Origin: Notoacmeibacter ruber
GTDB taxonomy: Bacteria; Pseudomonadota; Alphaproteobacteria; Rhizobiales; Rhizobiaceae
Direction of reading: 5' to 3'
NCBI RefSeq assembly: GCF_003668555.1
Contig: NZ_RCWN01000001.1
Span: 1,660,501 to 1,724,500 of the forward strand
Length of the DNA: 64,000 nt
Shown here piece after piece: positions 1 to 7,993 of this stretch (its first letter is position 1; each line of letters begins with the position of its first letter). The notes under the pieces are model-generated. The model was not told the DNA's origin. It saw nothing but the letters and a program-made list of their open reading frames with translations, and did no database searches. The position numbers and the translations under genes are program-made.

Positions 1-373
1 CGTCGATCGTTTTGCTGGGTTCGATCAGGCCGAAATGAACGTTGAGGCCGTGGGCGAAGGCGATAGCCGATCCATCGCGGATATTGGCGGCGATCTCGTC
101 CTTCCAGATGTCGGCCTGCAATTCATCGGGCGTTGCCATCATGAGCAGGTCGCCCCAGGCCGCCGCTTCCGAAACGCTCATGCACTGAAGACCGTCCGCT
201 TCGACCTTGGCGCGGGTCGAAGATCCCTCGCGCAGGGCGATTCGGATATCGTTCACGCCGCTATCCTTGAGGTTCATGGCATGGGCACGGCCCTGGCTAC
301 CGTAGCCGACAACGACGACCTTCTTGTTCTTGATGAGATTCAGATCGGCATCGGCATCGTAATAAACGCGCAT
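1..373 (-). CDS. ilvC: Ketol-acid reductoisomerase, N-terminal part (runs off the left edge)
   Basis: Second common step of valine, leucine and isoleucine synthesis: NADPH-dependent isomeroreduction of acetolactate or acetohydroxybutyrate. About 124 N-terminal residues are visible. They begin [10 protein letters not shown] and carry the Rossmann motif [20 protein letters not shown] near residues 20-39, followed by the typical region containing LLMMATPDE. The ATG at 371-373 is preceded by AGGGAAGAG. This ribosome site overlaps the TAG stop of the TetR gene 12 bases upstream, so the two are probably co-transcribed and perhaps translationally coupled. The C-terminal knotted domain lies outside the window. 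Family assignment is firm. Confidence 0.96.
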   Translation of the reverse strand, partial: MRVYYDADADLNLIKNKKVVVVGYGSQGRAHAMNLKDSGVNDIRIALREGSSTRAKVEADGLQCMSVSEAAAWGDLLMMATPDELQADIWKDEIAANIRDGSAIAFAHGLNVHFGLIEPSKTID

Positions 374-385
374 TTGGTCTCTTCC

Positions 386-1096
386 CTATGATTTGATTGC
401 GAGTTCGAGTTGACCGGAAGGTGGCGTCTGCACCGCTTTTCCGGGATGGATCTTTCCTCCCCCTTCATTGGCGAAGAGAGCGAGAAATTGTTCTGCCGCT
501 CGCGCAGCTCTTGCCTTGTTCGCGGCACTGTCGGGCGCGGGGCCCTCGCCGAGCAAAAGGCGAATTTGCAGATCTCGGCCGACAAGGCCGAGAAATGTCC
601 TGAAGGCGTCTTCGGTATCGACGATATTGAGCAAGCCGGATTTCTGCCCGGCCTGAAGCAGAGCCTTGAGCCGATCCGCCACCGCTTCGCGCCCATTGGC
701 AAGAAGGATCTTTCCCAGGCGGCTCTTGCCGGAACCGGCATGACTCACCGCGACGCGATTAAGCGCAAGCGAGGTCGGAGACGAAATCACCGACAGCCAG
801 TTGGCAGCAAAATCCTCCAACGCCGCTTGCAAGCGCACCATGTCAAGCGGCAGGCCGTCATACTCGCCGGCCGTCACCTGCGAGGCCTGCCACCTCACCG
901 TCGCCGTCAGCAAGCCATCGCGATCGCCGAACCATTTGTAGAGGGTCTCTTTCGAGCAGCTTGCTTCACGCGCCACACGAGCCACGGAAAAACTGTCGCC
1001 CTCCCTGACGATGAGCTGAAGCACAGCATCCAACACCTCGCGCTGGCGGGGCGTAAAGTCTGTCTCGGGGTGGTTCGGCTCGGTCATCACGGCCAT
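386..1096 (-). CDS. TetR/AcrR-family transcriptional regulator upstream of ilvC
   Basis: DNA-binding repressor of about 236 residues. An N-terminal helix-turn-helix lies at about residues 36-60 (core ASCSKETLYKWFGDRDGLL). The C-terminal ligand domain resembles the AefR-like type. The reading frame is open back to a TTG at 1123, but that extension would translate through a perfect palindrome at 1100-1117, so ATG 1096 (MAVMTEP) or ATG 1087 (MTEP) is preferred; neither has a clear ribosome site. The gene ends 12 bases before ilvC on the same strand, so autoregulation would also control ilvC readthrough. The ligand is unknown. Regulator family is sure; control of ilvC is inferred from position. 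Confidence 0.9.
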   Translation of the reverse strand: MAVMTEPNHPETDFTPRQREVLDAVLQLIVREGDSFSVARVAREASCSKETLYKWFGDRDGLLTATVRWQASQVTAGEYDGLPLDMVRLQAALEDFAANWLSVISSPTSLALNRVAVSHAGSGKSRLGKILLANGREAVADRLKALLQAGQKSGLLNIVDTEDAFRTFLGLVGRDLQIRLLLGEGPAPDSAANKARAARAAEQFLALFANEGGGKIHPGKAVQTPPSGQLELAIKS

Positions 1097-1099
1097 GTA

Positions 1100-1117
1100 C
1101 CGTACCGTACGGTACGG
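1100..1117. promoter_or_regulatory. Perfect 18-bp palindrome, probable TetR operator
   Basis: CCGTACCGTACGGTACGG is identical to its own reverse complement. It lies 3 bases before the ATG at 1096 of the TetR gene. Its symmetry and size fit TetR-family operators, and its place fits autorepression. A TTGACG at 1118-1123 on the minus strand directly abuts it and could be a -35 element, but no convincing -10 was found. Confidence 0.75.
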
Positions 1118-1185
1118 CGTCAATAGCTCGGATGCAGCTACTCAGCGAGCCGAGAAGACGCTGACCTCGTCGGCATCCGTAAAGG

Positions 1186-1767
1186 TCAGTAGCGACCGCA
1201 GCGCTGCATCTGCTGATTGTAGGCGGATGCCATGTTGGTTGCCTTTTGCGCGGTCCGGGCAAGGCTGGCATCCCCGCGATAATTGCCCCGCCGATAGCCC
1301 GCGTGACCGAGATAGTAATTCAGGTAGAGATTGTATGTATCGTTGAGCGCCACGCCATTTTTTTCGTGAGAGAGCCGGTGATGCCAACCGACGAAATCGA
1401 CGGCGTCATCGAAATTGCTGCGGCGCGCGCCCCGATTGCCCGTCTCCCGCTTGTAGCGATCCCACGTTCCGTCGAGCGCCTGGGCGTACCCCGTGGCACT
1501 CGAGGGTCGCTTCCAGGGGATAAAACCGAGAAGCTTCTTACGCGGCGGCTTCGCCTTGCCGTCGAAGCCCGACTCGACGCGGATCGTTGCCAACAGTACC
1601 GCCCGCGGCACGCCCCATCTGCGCTCGGCCTTCTCGGCAGATTTGGACCAATCGGTGAAGAAACTGTCCGTCTGGTCGAAGACGGCGCAGATATTGTTGA
1701 TACGGCTCGGCGGCGTGGCGCAGCCTGCCAGAAGAAGAAAGGGGACAAGAAACAGAACAGGACGCAT
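1186..1767 (-). CDS. Lytic-transglycosylase-like lipoprotein
   Basis: Predicted envelope lipoprotein of 193 residues. The signal peptide ends in a lipobox (LLAGC, acylated Cys16). An SLT-like lysozyme fold follows: the ATIRVESGFDG segment places the presumed catalytic glutamate at Glu65, and SATGYAQALDGTW near residue 90 matches the conserved GxxQ region of the family. It would cleave peptidoglycan glycan strands and form anhydro ends. It is shorter than classic Slt70 or MltC and has no other domain. It has its own upstream gap and is not obviously in an operon with the TetR gene. Molecular role by family; target in the cell unknown. Confidence 0.8.
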   Translation of the reverse strand: MRPVLFLVPFLLLAGCATPPSRINNICAVFDQTDSFFTDWSKSAEKAERRWGVPRAVLLATIRVESGFDGKAKPPRKKLLGFIPWKRPSSATGYAQALDGTWDRYKRETGNRGARRSNFDDAVDFVGWHHRLSHEKNGVALNDTYNLYLNYYLGHAGYRRGNYRGDASLARTAQKATNMASAYNQQMQRCGRY

Positions 1768-1895
1768 GACAAACCTCGTGCAGGTGCACGATTAAACCCG
1801 TAAAATGATAAGAATTCCTGCGCCCCGCCATTAACCATGACGCGTCAGGCGCGTTCTTCATCGCATCAATGAGCGGTGCGAATTCCGCGTTCGGA

Positions 1896-2117
1896 TCAGA
1901 TTGACGATGTCACGTCGTCAAGGCTCGGGGCCAGCGCGGGAACAGTTTCGATCTTAAGGCGCGGCTTGCGATCCGGTCTTCTCCCGCCGTCCGATTTTTC
2001 GCTCTTCTTTGCCACGCGCTTCGCACCTTGTCGGATGAGCGGTCGTCGGCTTTTGCTTTCTCTTCCCATGGGAGACAAACGCAATCCCGAGCGACTTTGG
2101 TTTCGCCACTTCCCCAT
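1896..2117 (-). CDS. Possible small basic protein downstream of pdxJ
   Basis: Open frame of 73 codons on the same strand as pdxJ, 26 bases after its stop. The product is strongly basic in the middle (RQGAKRVAKKSEKSDGG) and ends in a hydrophobic-acidic stretch. No family was recognised and no convincing ribosome site was seen; an internal ATG (MGRESKS) is another possible start. The opposite strand is also open here, so chance is a real alternative. The rest of the 1768-2143 interval shows only the upstream region of the lipoprotein gene. Confidence 0.3.
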   Translation of the reverse strand: MGKWRNQSRSGLRLSPMGRESKSRRPLIRQGAKRVAKKSEKSDGGRRPDRKPRLKIETVPALAPSLDDVTSSI

Positions 2118-2143
2118 TTCGCCGCATCATGGTTAATGAGCGG

Positions 2144-2905
2144 TTACGCTTGGACTCCCCTGCCCTCCAGAGCCGCGAGGAACCGCCTGACCGTCTCGCT
2201 CATGCCATGCTCCAACGCGTCGGCCGTCAAACCGTGACCGATGGAGACTTCATCCAGTTCTGGCAGGACAGCAACTAGAAGGAAGAGATTTTCGACGGTG
2301 AGATCATGGCCCGCATTGACGCCTAGGGCTCTTTCCTTTGCCGCTTTGGCCGTTTCGGCAAGCAAGCGGGCCTGTCGCTCCGCTTCGGCGCTGTCGTCGA
2401 AGGTGCCGCCATAGGGCCCGGTGTAGAGTTCGATGCGGTCGGCGCCGGTCTCGGCTGCGGCATCCAGCTGACCGCGTCCGGCGTCCGGGTTACAAAACAG
2501 GCTGACGCGAAAACCATTCTCTTTCAGTCGTTTGACCGAAGTTTTCAGAATCTTTTTGTGAGCAAGAAAATCCCAGCCGTGATCAGACGTCGGCTGCGCC
2601 GGATCGTCCGGAACGAGCGTCACCTGATCCGGACGGTTTTTCTCGCAGAGTTTAAAAAATTCGTCCGAAGGGTAGCCTTCCATATTGAATTCGCCCTGCG
2701 GAAATTCCTCATCGAGCAGACGCCGAAGGGGCGGTAAATCGTCAAAACGGATATGACGCTGATCGGGCCGCGGATGAACGGTGAGGCCGTGCGCGCCGGC
2801 AGCCATGGCGATCCGACCCAGCCCGGTCACGCTCGGCCAGGGCAGATCGCGCCTGTTTCGGAGCATCGCAATCGCATTCAGGTTCACGGAAAGTGCGGTC
2901 GGCAT
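2144..2905 (-). CDS. pdxJ: Pyridoxine 5'-phosphate synthase
   Basis: Condenses 3-amino-2-oxopropyl phosphate with 1-deoxy-D-xylulose 5-phosphate to pyridoxine 5'-phosphate in the DXP-dependent vitamin B6 pathway; soluble TIM barrel acting as an octamer. The 253-residue product begins [20 protein letters not shown] and shows the family motifs [13 protein letters not shown] and [19 protein letters not shown]. The DNA is open for 19 codons further upstream, but ATG 2905 has the family-typical N-terminus and a purine-rich AAAGAGACC before it. Rhizobial PdxJ proteins often have VPDD where enteric ones have VPEK, so this variation looks ordinary. Confidence 0.96.
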   Translation of the reverse strand: MPTALSVNLNAIAMLRNRRDLPWPSVTGLGRIAMAAGAHGLTVHPRPDQRHIRFDDLPPLRRLLDEEFPQGEFNMEGYPSDEFFKLCEKNRPDQVTLVPDDPAQPTSDHGWDFLAHKKILKTSVKRLKENGFRVSLFCNPDAGRGQLDAAAETGADRIELYTGPYGGTFDDSAEAERQARLLAETAKAAKERALGVNAGHDLTVENLFLLVAVLPELDEVSIGHGLTADALEHGMSETVRRFLAALEGRGVQA

Positions 2906-3065
2906 CGGTCTCTTTCGCTTCTTCTTTCCAGCACAGCATAGAGCCCCCGCTTGCCCCGACAATCGGCCACCATGTCATCAGGGCAATATGAGCGCTCGAA
3001 GATCGCTTCCCTCGTTCTCGCATGTCGCAAGCCTGAAATGCGGCCAGTAGCCTCGTGCGAAGCGA

Positions 3066-3923
3066 TCAGGCAGTGACCAGAAGCACCATGCCCGCCAGTA
3101 TGACACCAGACCAGGCCAGCCGCCGCCCCATCTCGGCCTCTCCCAGGAGCCAGCCTCCCGCCACGACCGCAAGCACGACACTTATCTCTCGTCCCGGCGC
3201 CACATAGACAACCGGAGTGAAGGTAAGCGCATAAAGAACAAGGATGTAGGCAAGCGGGCTGAAGATCGCGATCATCACGACAGCCATGCGATGCCGCTGC
3301 CAGATCGCCCGGACCTCGGCTCTGCGGCGATAGGCAAGCGGCGACAGAGCGCCCACACGCAGAACGCTCGTCGCAAAATCCAGGAGAAGAGGCGGCGTCA
3401 TCAGCACCGAAACGGCATAAGCATCCCACACGGTGTAGCTGCCGATCAGGCCACCGACTCCCACTCCGAAAAGAAGCGATGTCACGGGTCGCGCAACGCC
3501 CCTTCCTCCCCCGCCACTGAGACACAAAACGCCGGCGATGATCAGGGCGCCGCCGATCGCAAGCTGTGGGGTCACAGCCTCGCCAAGAAACAGGACGGCG
3601 AACGCCGTGGAAAGAAACGGGCCTGTCGACCGCGCAACAGGATAGACTACCGAGAGATCGCCCTTCCGATAACCGGCTTGAAGGAAAAGGAAATACGCCA
3701 GGTGAAGAATCGCGCTACCGATGATGAAGCCGGCATCCGCAACATGCAGAACCGGGCGCTCCATGAAGACGAAGACCAGGACGACCGGCGTATAGAGGAT
3801 GAGGCTGATCAGCGAGAAGAGCCAGATGAGCTCCGCCCCGGCCGAAATTCGTTTGACGAGAAAATTCCAGGTGGCATGGCAAAAAGCAGCGGAGAGTACG
3901 AGAAATAGTCCGAAAGCAGTCAC
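3066..3923 (-). CDS. EamA-type (DMT superfamily) transporter
   Basis: Inner-membrane permease of about 285 residues with roughly ten hydrophobic helices arranged as two EamA repeats, the usual architecture for drug/metabolite exporters. GTG 3923 is chosen because AGGGA lies 8-10 bases upstream and the first helix (TAFGLFLVLSAAFCHATWNF) follows at once; the upstream extension is polar and would be unusual. Segments such as GDLSVVYPVARSTGPF in the first repeat and APGREISVVLAVVAGGWLLGE in the second are typical of the family. The substrate cannot be told from sequence. It is divergent from the STAS-like gene across about 240 bases. Confidence 0.85.
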   Translation of the reverse strand: MTAFGLFLVLSAAFCHATWNFLVKRISAGAELIWLFSLISLILYTPVVLVFVFMERPVLHVADAGFIIGSAILHLAYFLFLQAGYRKGDLSVVYPVARSTGPFLSTAFAVLFLGEAVTPQLAIGGALIIAGVLCLSGGGGRGVARPVTSLLFGVGVGGLIGSYTVWDAYAVSVLMTPPLLLDFATSVLRVGALSPLAYRRRAEVRAIWQRHRMAVVMIAIFSPLAYILVLYALTFTPVVYVAPGREISVVLAVVAGGWLLGEAEMGRRLAWSGVILAGMVLLVTA

Positions 3924-4115
3924 GACAGAGTCCCTGATCTGGAATGAAGACGCGGATATCCGCGCCCTCTCCATCCCCTCTGGCGTTTTCGTCCTCGGGT
4001 GTCTGCCGTTCTCGGCTCATAACGACGCTTGGTCCGGCTTGCATCATTCGGCAACGGAACCCTAGCCGCACATGGATAGGCGGATTGACGTTAGCAGCGC
4101 GAATACAAACATGAA

Positions 4116-4142
4116 AGGGCAGTAGCGGGCGCGAGCTGCCCT
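4116..4142 (+). promoter_or_regulatory. Hairpin in the leader of the STAS-like gene
   Basis: AGGGCAG and CTGCCCT form 7-bp perfect arms around a 13-base GC-rich loop, ending 25 bases before the ATG at 4168. There is no T-run after it. It could affect leader stability or translation; no known riboswitch pattern was recognised. Confidence 0.35.
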
Positions 4143-4167
4143 GCCCTCATGCATCGGAGCACCTTCC

Positions 4168-4989
4168 ATGGCTATCAGAATTGAAACACTTGCTCCGGGC
4201 GCATGTAGCCTCGCGGTTCAGGGCCGGATTGAGAAAACCGATGTCGAGATGGCCATGGCGGCGATCGAGACGGCAAAAAGCGAAAGCGAGAAGGTCAACC
4301 TGCTCGTCGACCTGACCGGCTTTGCAGGATTTGATATCGCCGCACTGATCCAGGATGTGCGTCGCGGCATCGGCGAATGGAAAGACATCTCCCGCTATGA
4401 TCGCGTGGCCGTCATCACCGACCGGGCGTGGATGGACTGGATGACCAAGGTGGAAGGCAGCGCACTACCCAACGTCTCGATCCGGACATTCGGAACCGAT
4501 GAGGTCGAAAATGCCAGGCGTTATGTCCTCGGCGAAGAGGTCGCGAAGAAATCGCCGCCCCCCGCCCTTCACCTTCTGGCTGCCGACCGGCCCGATGTGC
4601 TGGCATTTGCGGTCAGAGGTCGCCTCACCCAAACCGACATAAAAGCCTTCAATCAGTTGCTGGAAGAAAAAATGGCCGGTTTCCGCGAGGTGGACGTTCT
4701 CGTCCGGCTTGAAGGCAAGCTGCCGAGTTTCGATCCGGCGATCTTTTTCAGTGGCAATAGCTGGGCGACCAATTTCAGCGCCTGGAAACGACTGCGCCGC
4801 TATGGCCTCGTGGGAGCACCTCAGATGCTTGGCGGCGCGACGGATTTTCTCGGCGCGATGATGCCTTTCGATGTGAAGACCTTCCCTGCGGATCGCGAAG
4901 ACGATGCCTGGCAGTGGATCGGCGCTCGGCCCACGGAAAACTATGGATCACACGACGCAACGGCTCCTTCGGAGACGCCTCGGCCTTGA
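4168..4989 (+). CDS. Protein with two tandem SpoIIAA/STAS-like domains
   Basis: Soluble 273-residue protein that appears to be a duplication. Residues about 1-125 (MAIRIETLAPGACSLAVQGR, LLVDLTGFAGFD) and 135-250 (ALHLLAADRPDVLAFAVRGR, VDVLVRLEGKLPSFD) share the same order of strand, helix and acidic loop as STAS/SpoIIAA-like proteins (PF11964 type). Single-domain members occur widely in marine and soil bacteria and may bind lipophilic ligands or partners. No kinase or phosphatase partner lies nearby. The tail after residue 255 is low-complexity. The fold is likely; the function is unknown. Confidence 0.7.
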   Translation: MAIRIETLAPGACSLAVQGRIEKTDVEMAMAAIETAKSESEKVNLLVDLTGFAGFDIAALIQDVRRGIGEWKDISRYDRVAVITDRAWMDWMTKVEGSALPNVSIRTFGTDEVENARRYVLGEEVAKKSPPPALHLLAADRPDVLAFAVRGRLTQTDIKAFNQLLEEKMAGFREVDVLVRLEGKLPSFDPAIFFSGNSWATNFSAWKRLRRYGLVGAPQMLGGATDFLGAMMPFDVKTFPADREDDAWQWIGARPTENYGSHDATAPSETPRP

Positions 4990-5051
4990 CCGGCAATTGA
5001 CAGGAAGCGCTTTTGGGTGAAGTTGAGCGCAACTAGCAAAGGGCTACCAGC

Positions 5052-5546
5052 ATGTTTTCGCGACTCCTCACATTGCTCCTGATTTTCGTTCTCGGCACGT
5101 TGTTCGGATGGCTCATCCTCCCGGGCCTTATTTCGGAAGATGACGCCGTGGTGACGCAGCAGGAGATGCGTGACGGGCAACGGACGGTCGAAAACCGACT
5201 GGAAGAACTGCAAACGAGCGTTCAGTCGCTCGCCGAGCGAATCGGCGATGGGGCGCGTGAGCTTGGCGGAGATGCGGCCGAAGCCATTCAGAACCTGCAG
5301 GGCGATGCCGAGGAAGCCGGCAGTGAGGCCCGGCAGACCTCTCAGGATGCGGCCGACGCGACCCGACGGGAACTGCAGGAATTCCGCAATGAGATCGACG
5401 AGCGCATCGAGGCCTTGGAACGCACGCTCAGCGACGATCCGGACGTCCCCGCCGACGAGCCGGATGTGCAGGAGACCGGGCCGCAAACCGCGACGCCTGC
5501 AGAAGCCGAAACACCGGCCTCACCTGCCGAGCCTGAAAACAACTAG
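5052..5546 (+). CDS. Membrane-anchored coiled-coil protein of unknown function
   Basis: 164 residues. An N-terminal hydrophobic helix (residues 4-26, LLTLLLIFVLGTLFGWLIL) anchors the protein. A long glutamate/arginine/glutamine-rich coiled-coil region follows (about 40-130), then an acidic, proline- and alanine-rich tail. No catalytic motif was found. It follows the STAS-like gene by 62 bases on the same strand and could be co-transcribed. The architecture recalls apolipoprotein-like or YtxH-like small envelope proteins, but the family is not recognised. Confidence 0.65.
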   Translation: MFSRLLTLLLIFVLGTLFGWLILPGLISEDDAVVTQQEMRDGQRTVENRLEELQTSVQSLAERIGDGARELGGDAAEAIQNLQGDAEEAGSEARQTSQDAADATRRELQEFRNEIDERIEALERTLSDDPDVPADEPDVQETGPQTATPAEAETPASPAEPENN

Positions 5547-5616
5547 GCTCTTCCTGCGCCAACCTCCGCAGCGCTGCGAGAAATTGCAGCCTGCGGCATG
5601 TGCCTCGTTGCAGACG

Positions 5617-6744
5617 TTACTTCACGATGGTGAGACGTTCGGCGGCGCGGGTGACGGCCGTATAAAGCCAGCGCTCGCGATTATCGCGAAATGCGAAGCT
5701 CTCATCGAAGAGGACGACATTGTTCCACTGGCTGCCCTGCGCTTTGTGGACAGTCAGCGCGTAGCCATAGTCGAAATCGTCGTAGCGGCGCTTCACCTGC
5801 CATGCCACTTCGGTTTCGGGATCTTCGAACGCCGCCTTCAGCAGCTTGATCTTGGCGAGACCGCGCTCGGCATCCTCTTCCTCGGGACTGACCAGCAGAT
5901 TGATACCCGGCTTCACCGTTTCACGACTTGAAGAAACGACGGTCCATAGCGACCCGTTGAGGAGGCCCTTGGCTGGATCATTCCGAAGACAGACAAGCTT
6001 GTCGCCCGATTGCGGAGTGACGCTGTCGAAATCCTTCAATTGGCGAAGCCGCGCATTGTAGCGCCGCCGTGTGCGGTTGGTGCCGACCAAAACCTGATCG
6101 GCGGCCAGCACCATCTCCTGATCGACATCGTTCTTGGAGATCACCTGTGCGGCGCCATAATCGCCATGCATCAGCGCCTTGCCTTCACGCACGTCCATCG
6201 CAAGGCGGATGATCGGATTGTCCGCCGCCTGCCGGTGAATTTCCGTCAGCAGGAAGTCCGGCTCGGCGTCGGTGAAGAAGCCACCACCCGAAATCGGCGG
6301 CAACTGCCCTGGATCGCCGAGCACCAGAATGGGGGTGCCGAAGCTCATGAGATCGCGACCGAGCTGTTCGTCCACCATCGAGCATTCATCGATGACGATC
6401 AGCTTGGCTTTGGCGACCGGGCTTTGACGATTGAGAGAGAAGGAGGGCGAAATTGTCGTCTTGCCGGTCTCCTCGTCCTCGACGGTCTCTTCCCCGCGTG
6501 GCCGATAGATCAGCGAGTGGATGGTGCGGGCATTTTTTGCACCACGTTGCCGCAGGACCTGCGCCGCCTTTCCCGTGAAGGCGGCGAACTGCACATCGCC
6601 GTCAATTCCTTCGGCGAAATGGCGCGCCAGCGTCGTCTTTCCGGTCCCGGCATATCCGAACAGTCGAAAGACCGGGCCTCTGCCGGCTTTCAGCCATTCG
6701 GCGACGGCTTTCAGAGCGGCATCCTGTTGCGGCGAAAAATCCAT
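5617..6744 (-). CDS. RecD-like ATP-dependent DNA helicase
   Basis: Superfamily 1 helicase of about 375 residues. It has Walker A GYAGTGKT (residues 30-37), Walker B VIDECSM, motif III LGDPGQLPPI and a C-terminal UvrD_C_2 segment with YALTVHKAQGSQW and a final YTAVTRAAERLTI. It is much shorter than RecD of RecBCD or RecD2 and lacks the long N-terminal domain, so it belongs to the short stand-alone RecD-like AAA group found in many alphaproteobacteria. A role in DNA repair or replication-fork rescue is inferred. ATG 6744 is preferred to an in-frame TTG two codons upstream. No recB or recC is nearby. Confidence 0.85.
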   Translation of the reverse strand: MDFSPQQDAALKAVAEWLKAGRGPVFRLFGYAGTGKTTLARHFAEGIDGDVQFAAFTGKAAQVLRQRGAKNARTIHSLIYRPRGEETVEDEETGKTTISPSFSLNRQSPVAKAKLIVIDECSMVDEQLGRDLMSFGTPILVLGDPGQLPPISGGGFFTDAEPDFLLTEIHRQAADNPIIRLAMDVREGKALMHGDYGAAQVISKNDVDQEMVLAADQVLVGTNRTRRRYNARLRQLKDFDSVTPQSGDKLVCLRNDPAKGLLNGSLWTVVSSSRETVKPGINLLVSPEEEDAERGLAKIKLLKAAFEDPETEVAWQVKRRYDDFDYGYALTVHKAQGSQWNNVVLFDESFAFRDNRERWLYTAVTRAAERLTIVK

Positions 6745-6785
6745 GACCAATGCCGTGCCAGATCAGGTGATTCCCGGCAAGCCGC

Positions 6786-7223
6786 TCAACCGTGCCTGAC
6801 CGCCTTGTCCCGGGGTAGCGGCACATTCGTCCCCTCGACAAGCCCGGCCAGCGTCTCACCGGCGAGCGTATCGAGAAAGGAGGATCGCGCCTCGGCGAGC
6901 AAGGATTTCAATCGGCACTGGGGCAGAAAGCAGCAGCCGGGCTTATGAAAGCACTCCACAATCGCGAAGTCCGGCTCGACGGCACGCACCACCTCGGAAA
7001 TCACAATGTCTGTTGCAGGCCGTGCCAGACCGATGCCGCCACCGCGCCCCCTGACGGCAACCGCGAAGCCATGCCGGATCAGACTTTGCGCTGTCTTCAT
7101 CAAATGATTTCCGGACACATCAAAGCGCTCCGCCATCGCACTGACGGACAGATGCTCCGGATGAGAGGCGGCCAACACCATGAGGATACGCAACGCATAA
7201 TCGGTTTGAACGGTGAGGCGCAT
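6786..7223 (-). CDS. nsrR: Rrf2-family regulator of NsrR type (iron-sulfur NO sensor)
   Basis: 145-residue repressor. The winged helix has the family sequence DYALRILMVLA and the recognition segment SGNHLMKTAQSLIRHGF; VRGRGGGIGLARP forms the wing. Cys91, Cys97 (or Cys98) and Cys103 in ECFHKPGCCFLPQCRL are spaced like the three cysteines that hold the [4Fe-4S] cluster of NsrR. Nitric oxide damages the cluster and releases DNA. It faces a small membrane protein and a truncated globin across 102 bases packed with inverted repeats, which supports a NO-detoxification regulator. RirA and IscR, also Rrf2 proteins, fit less well because of the cysteine spacing and neighbours. Confidence 0.85.
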   Translation of the reverse strand: MRLTVQTDYALRILMVLAASHPEHLSVSAMAERFDVSGNHLMKTAQSLIRHGFAVAVRGRGGGIGLARPATDIVISEVVRAVEPDFAIVECFHKPGCCFLPQCRLKSLLAEARSSFLDTLAGETLAGLVEGTNVPLPRDKAVRHG

Positions 7224-7248
7224 GAACTCGCTCTTCGGCTCCCGCTAC

Positions 7249-7311
7249 AAAGTGGTATTTCAGATATTGCTTTTCTGAATATCATGATACAGGTATTTAA
7301 TATACCACTTT
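7249..7311. promoter_or_regulatory. Divergent promoter with nested inverted repeats, probable NsrR operator
   Basis: AAAGTGGTAT (7249-7258) and ATACCACTTT (7302-7311) are perfect 10-bp inverted arms. Inside lie GATATT/AATATC (7263-7268, 7278-7283), TTCAG/CTGAA (7259-7263, 7275-7279) and the near-palindrome GGTATTTAATATACC (7292-7306). The last resembles NsrR operators, which are AT-rich palindromes with an 11-1-11 layout. The stretch is much more AT-rich than its surroundings and sits between the divergent genes. A TAATAT at 7298-7303 could be the -10 of the globin operon, covered by the operator. Confidence 0.7.
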
Positions 7312-7325
7312 TAAGGCCGCGCATC

Positions 7326-7490
7326 ATGCATCATATCGTCAAGCTGTTTCTGCTACCGGGAGATCTGGTACGGCGAAGACTCGGCATCTCGATCGAAGAG
7401 GATGGCGGCATCATCCGCTCCTTCGTGAATATGTGCGTCTGGGGTGTCCTGCTGACCGTTCTCGTGCTCAATCTGCAGGACTGGTTCTAG
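7326..7490 (+). CDS. Small membrane protein cotranscribed with truncated globin
   Basis: 54 residues: an amphipathic basic N-terminus (MHHIVKLFLLPGDLVRRRLG), then one strong transmembrane helix (MCVWGVLLTVLVLNLQDWF) reaching the C-terminus. ATG 7326 is preferred; the open frame continues upstream through the operator and into the nsrR antisense, which is unlikely to be translated. The TAG stop overlaps AGGAGA, the ribosome site of the globin gene, so the pair is tightly coupled. No family recognised. The link with NO chemistry is by operon only. Confidence 0.65.
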   Translation: MHHIVKLFLLPGDLVRRRLGISIEEDGGIIRSFVNMCVWGVLLTVLVLNLQDWF

Positions 7491-7499
7491 GAGAATGAT

Positions 7500-7979
7500 G
7501 TGAGCAATTCATCCGACGACACGCTCGACCTGACGGTGCGCTCGGCCAGCCGGCCCCCGGTGCCGCTTGTGGATGGGATCAAGGCCGCCGATATCTCGGT
7601 GACGGTCGATCGGTTCTACGACGCCGTGCGGCAGGACGAGCGTCTCGGGCCGCTCTTTGATGGAATCATCGGGGATCGGTGGCCCGTACATCTGGATAAG
7701 ATGAAAGCGTTCTGGCGATCCGTCCTGCTACGAACCGGCGAATACCATGGACGCCCCGTGCCGGCTCATAATGGCATTGTCGATCTGCAATCCAGCGATT
7801 TCGAACGATGGATCGCGCTGTTCGATGCGACAACCGAAGAGCTCTTCGATCCGCAGGGTGCCACCGCCATACAGGCCGTTGCCAGGCGCGTCGGTTCGAG
7901 CCTCTGGCTTGCCCGCTTCGGCTCACCGTTCAATTCTCCGCCCGACGCTCTGAGAAGCGCTCGGCCGAACTCCACCTGA
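7500..7979 (+). CDS. Group III truncated hemoglobin
   Basis: Small haem protein of 159 residues for binding or oxidising nitric oxide or oxygen. It carries the group III pattern: ITVDRFYDAVRQDERLGPLF-type N-terminal helix, WPVHLDKMKAFWRSVLL, then GEYHGRPVPAHNG, where the histidine of PAH is the likely proximal haem ligand. GTG 7500 is the start: AGGAG lies 6-7 bases upstream, and an overlapping ATGATG runs straight into TGA. Some group III globins (Campylobacter Ctb) are induced by nitrosative stress, and the NsrR-type regulator next door fits the same logic here. The C-terminal 15 residues are an unstructured tail. Confidence 0.85.
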   Translation: MSNSSDDTLDLTVRSASRPPVPLVDGIKAADISVTVDRFYDAVRQDERLGPLFDGIIGDRWPVHLDKMKAFWRSVLLRTGEYHGRPVPAHNGIVDLQSSDFERWIALFDATTEELFDPQGATAIQAVARRVGSSLWLARFGSPFNSPPDALRSARPNST

Positions 7980-7993
7980 ACGGACGCCTCTCT

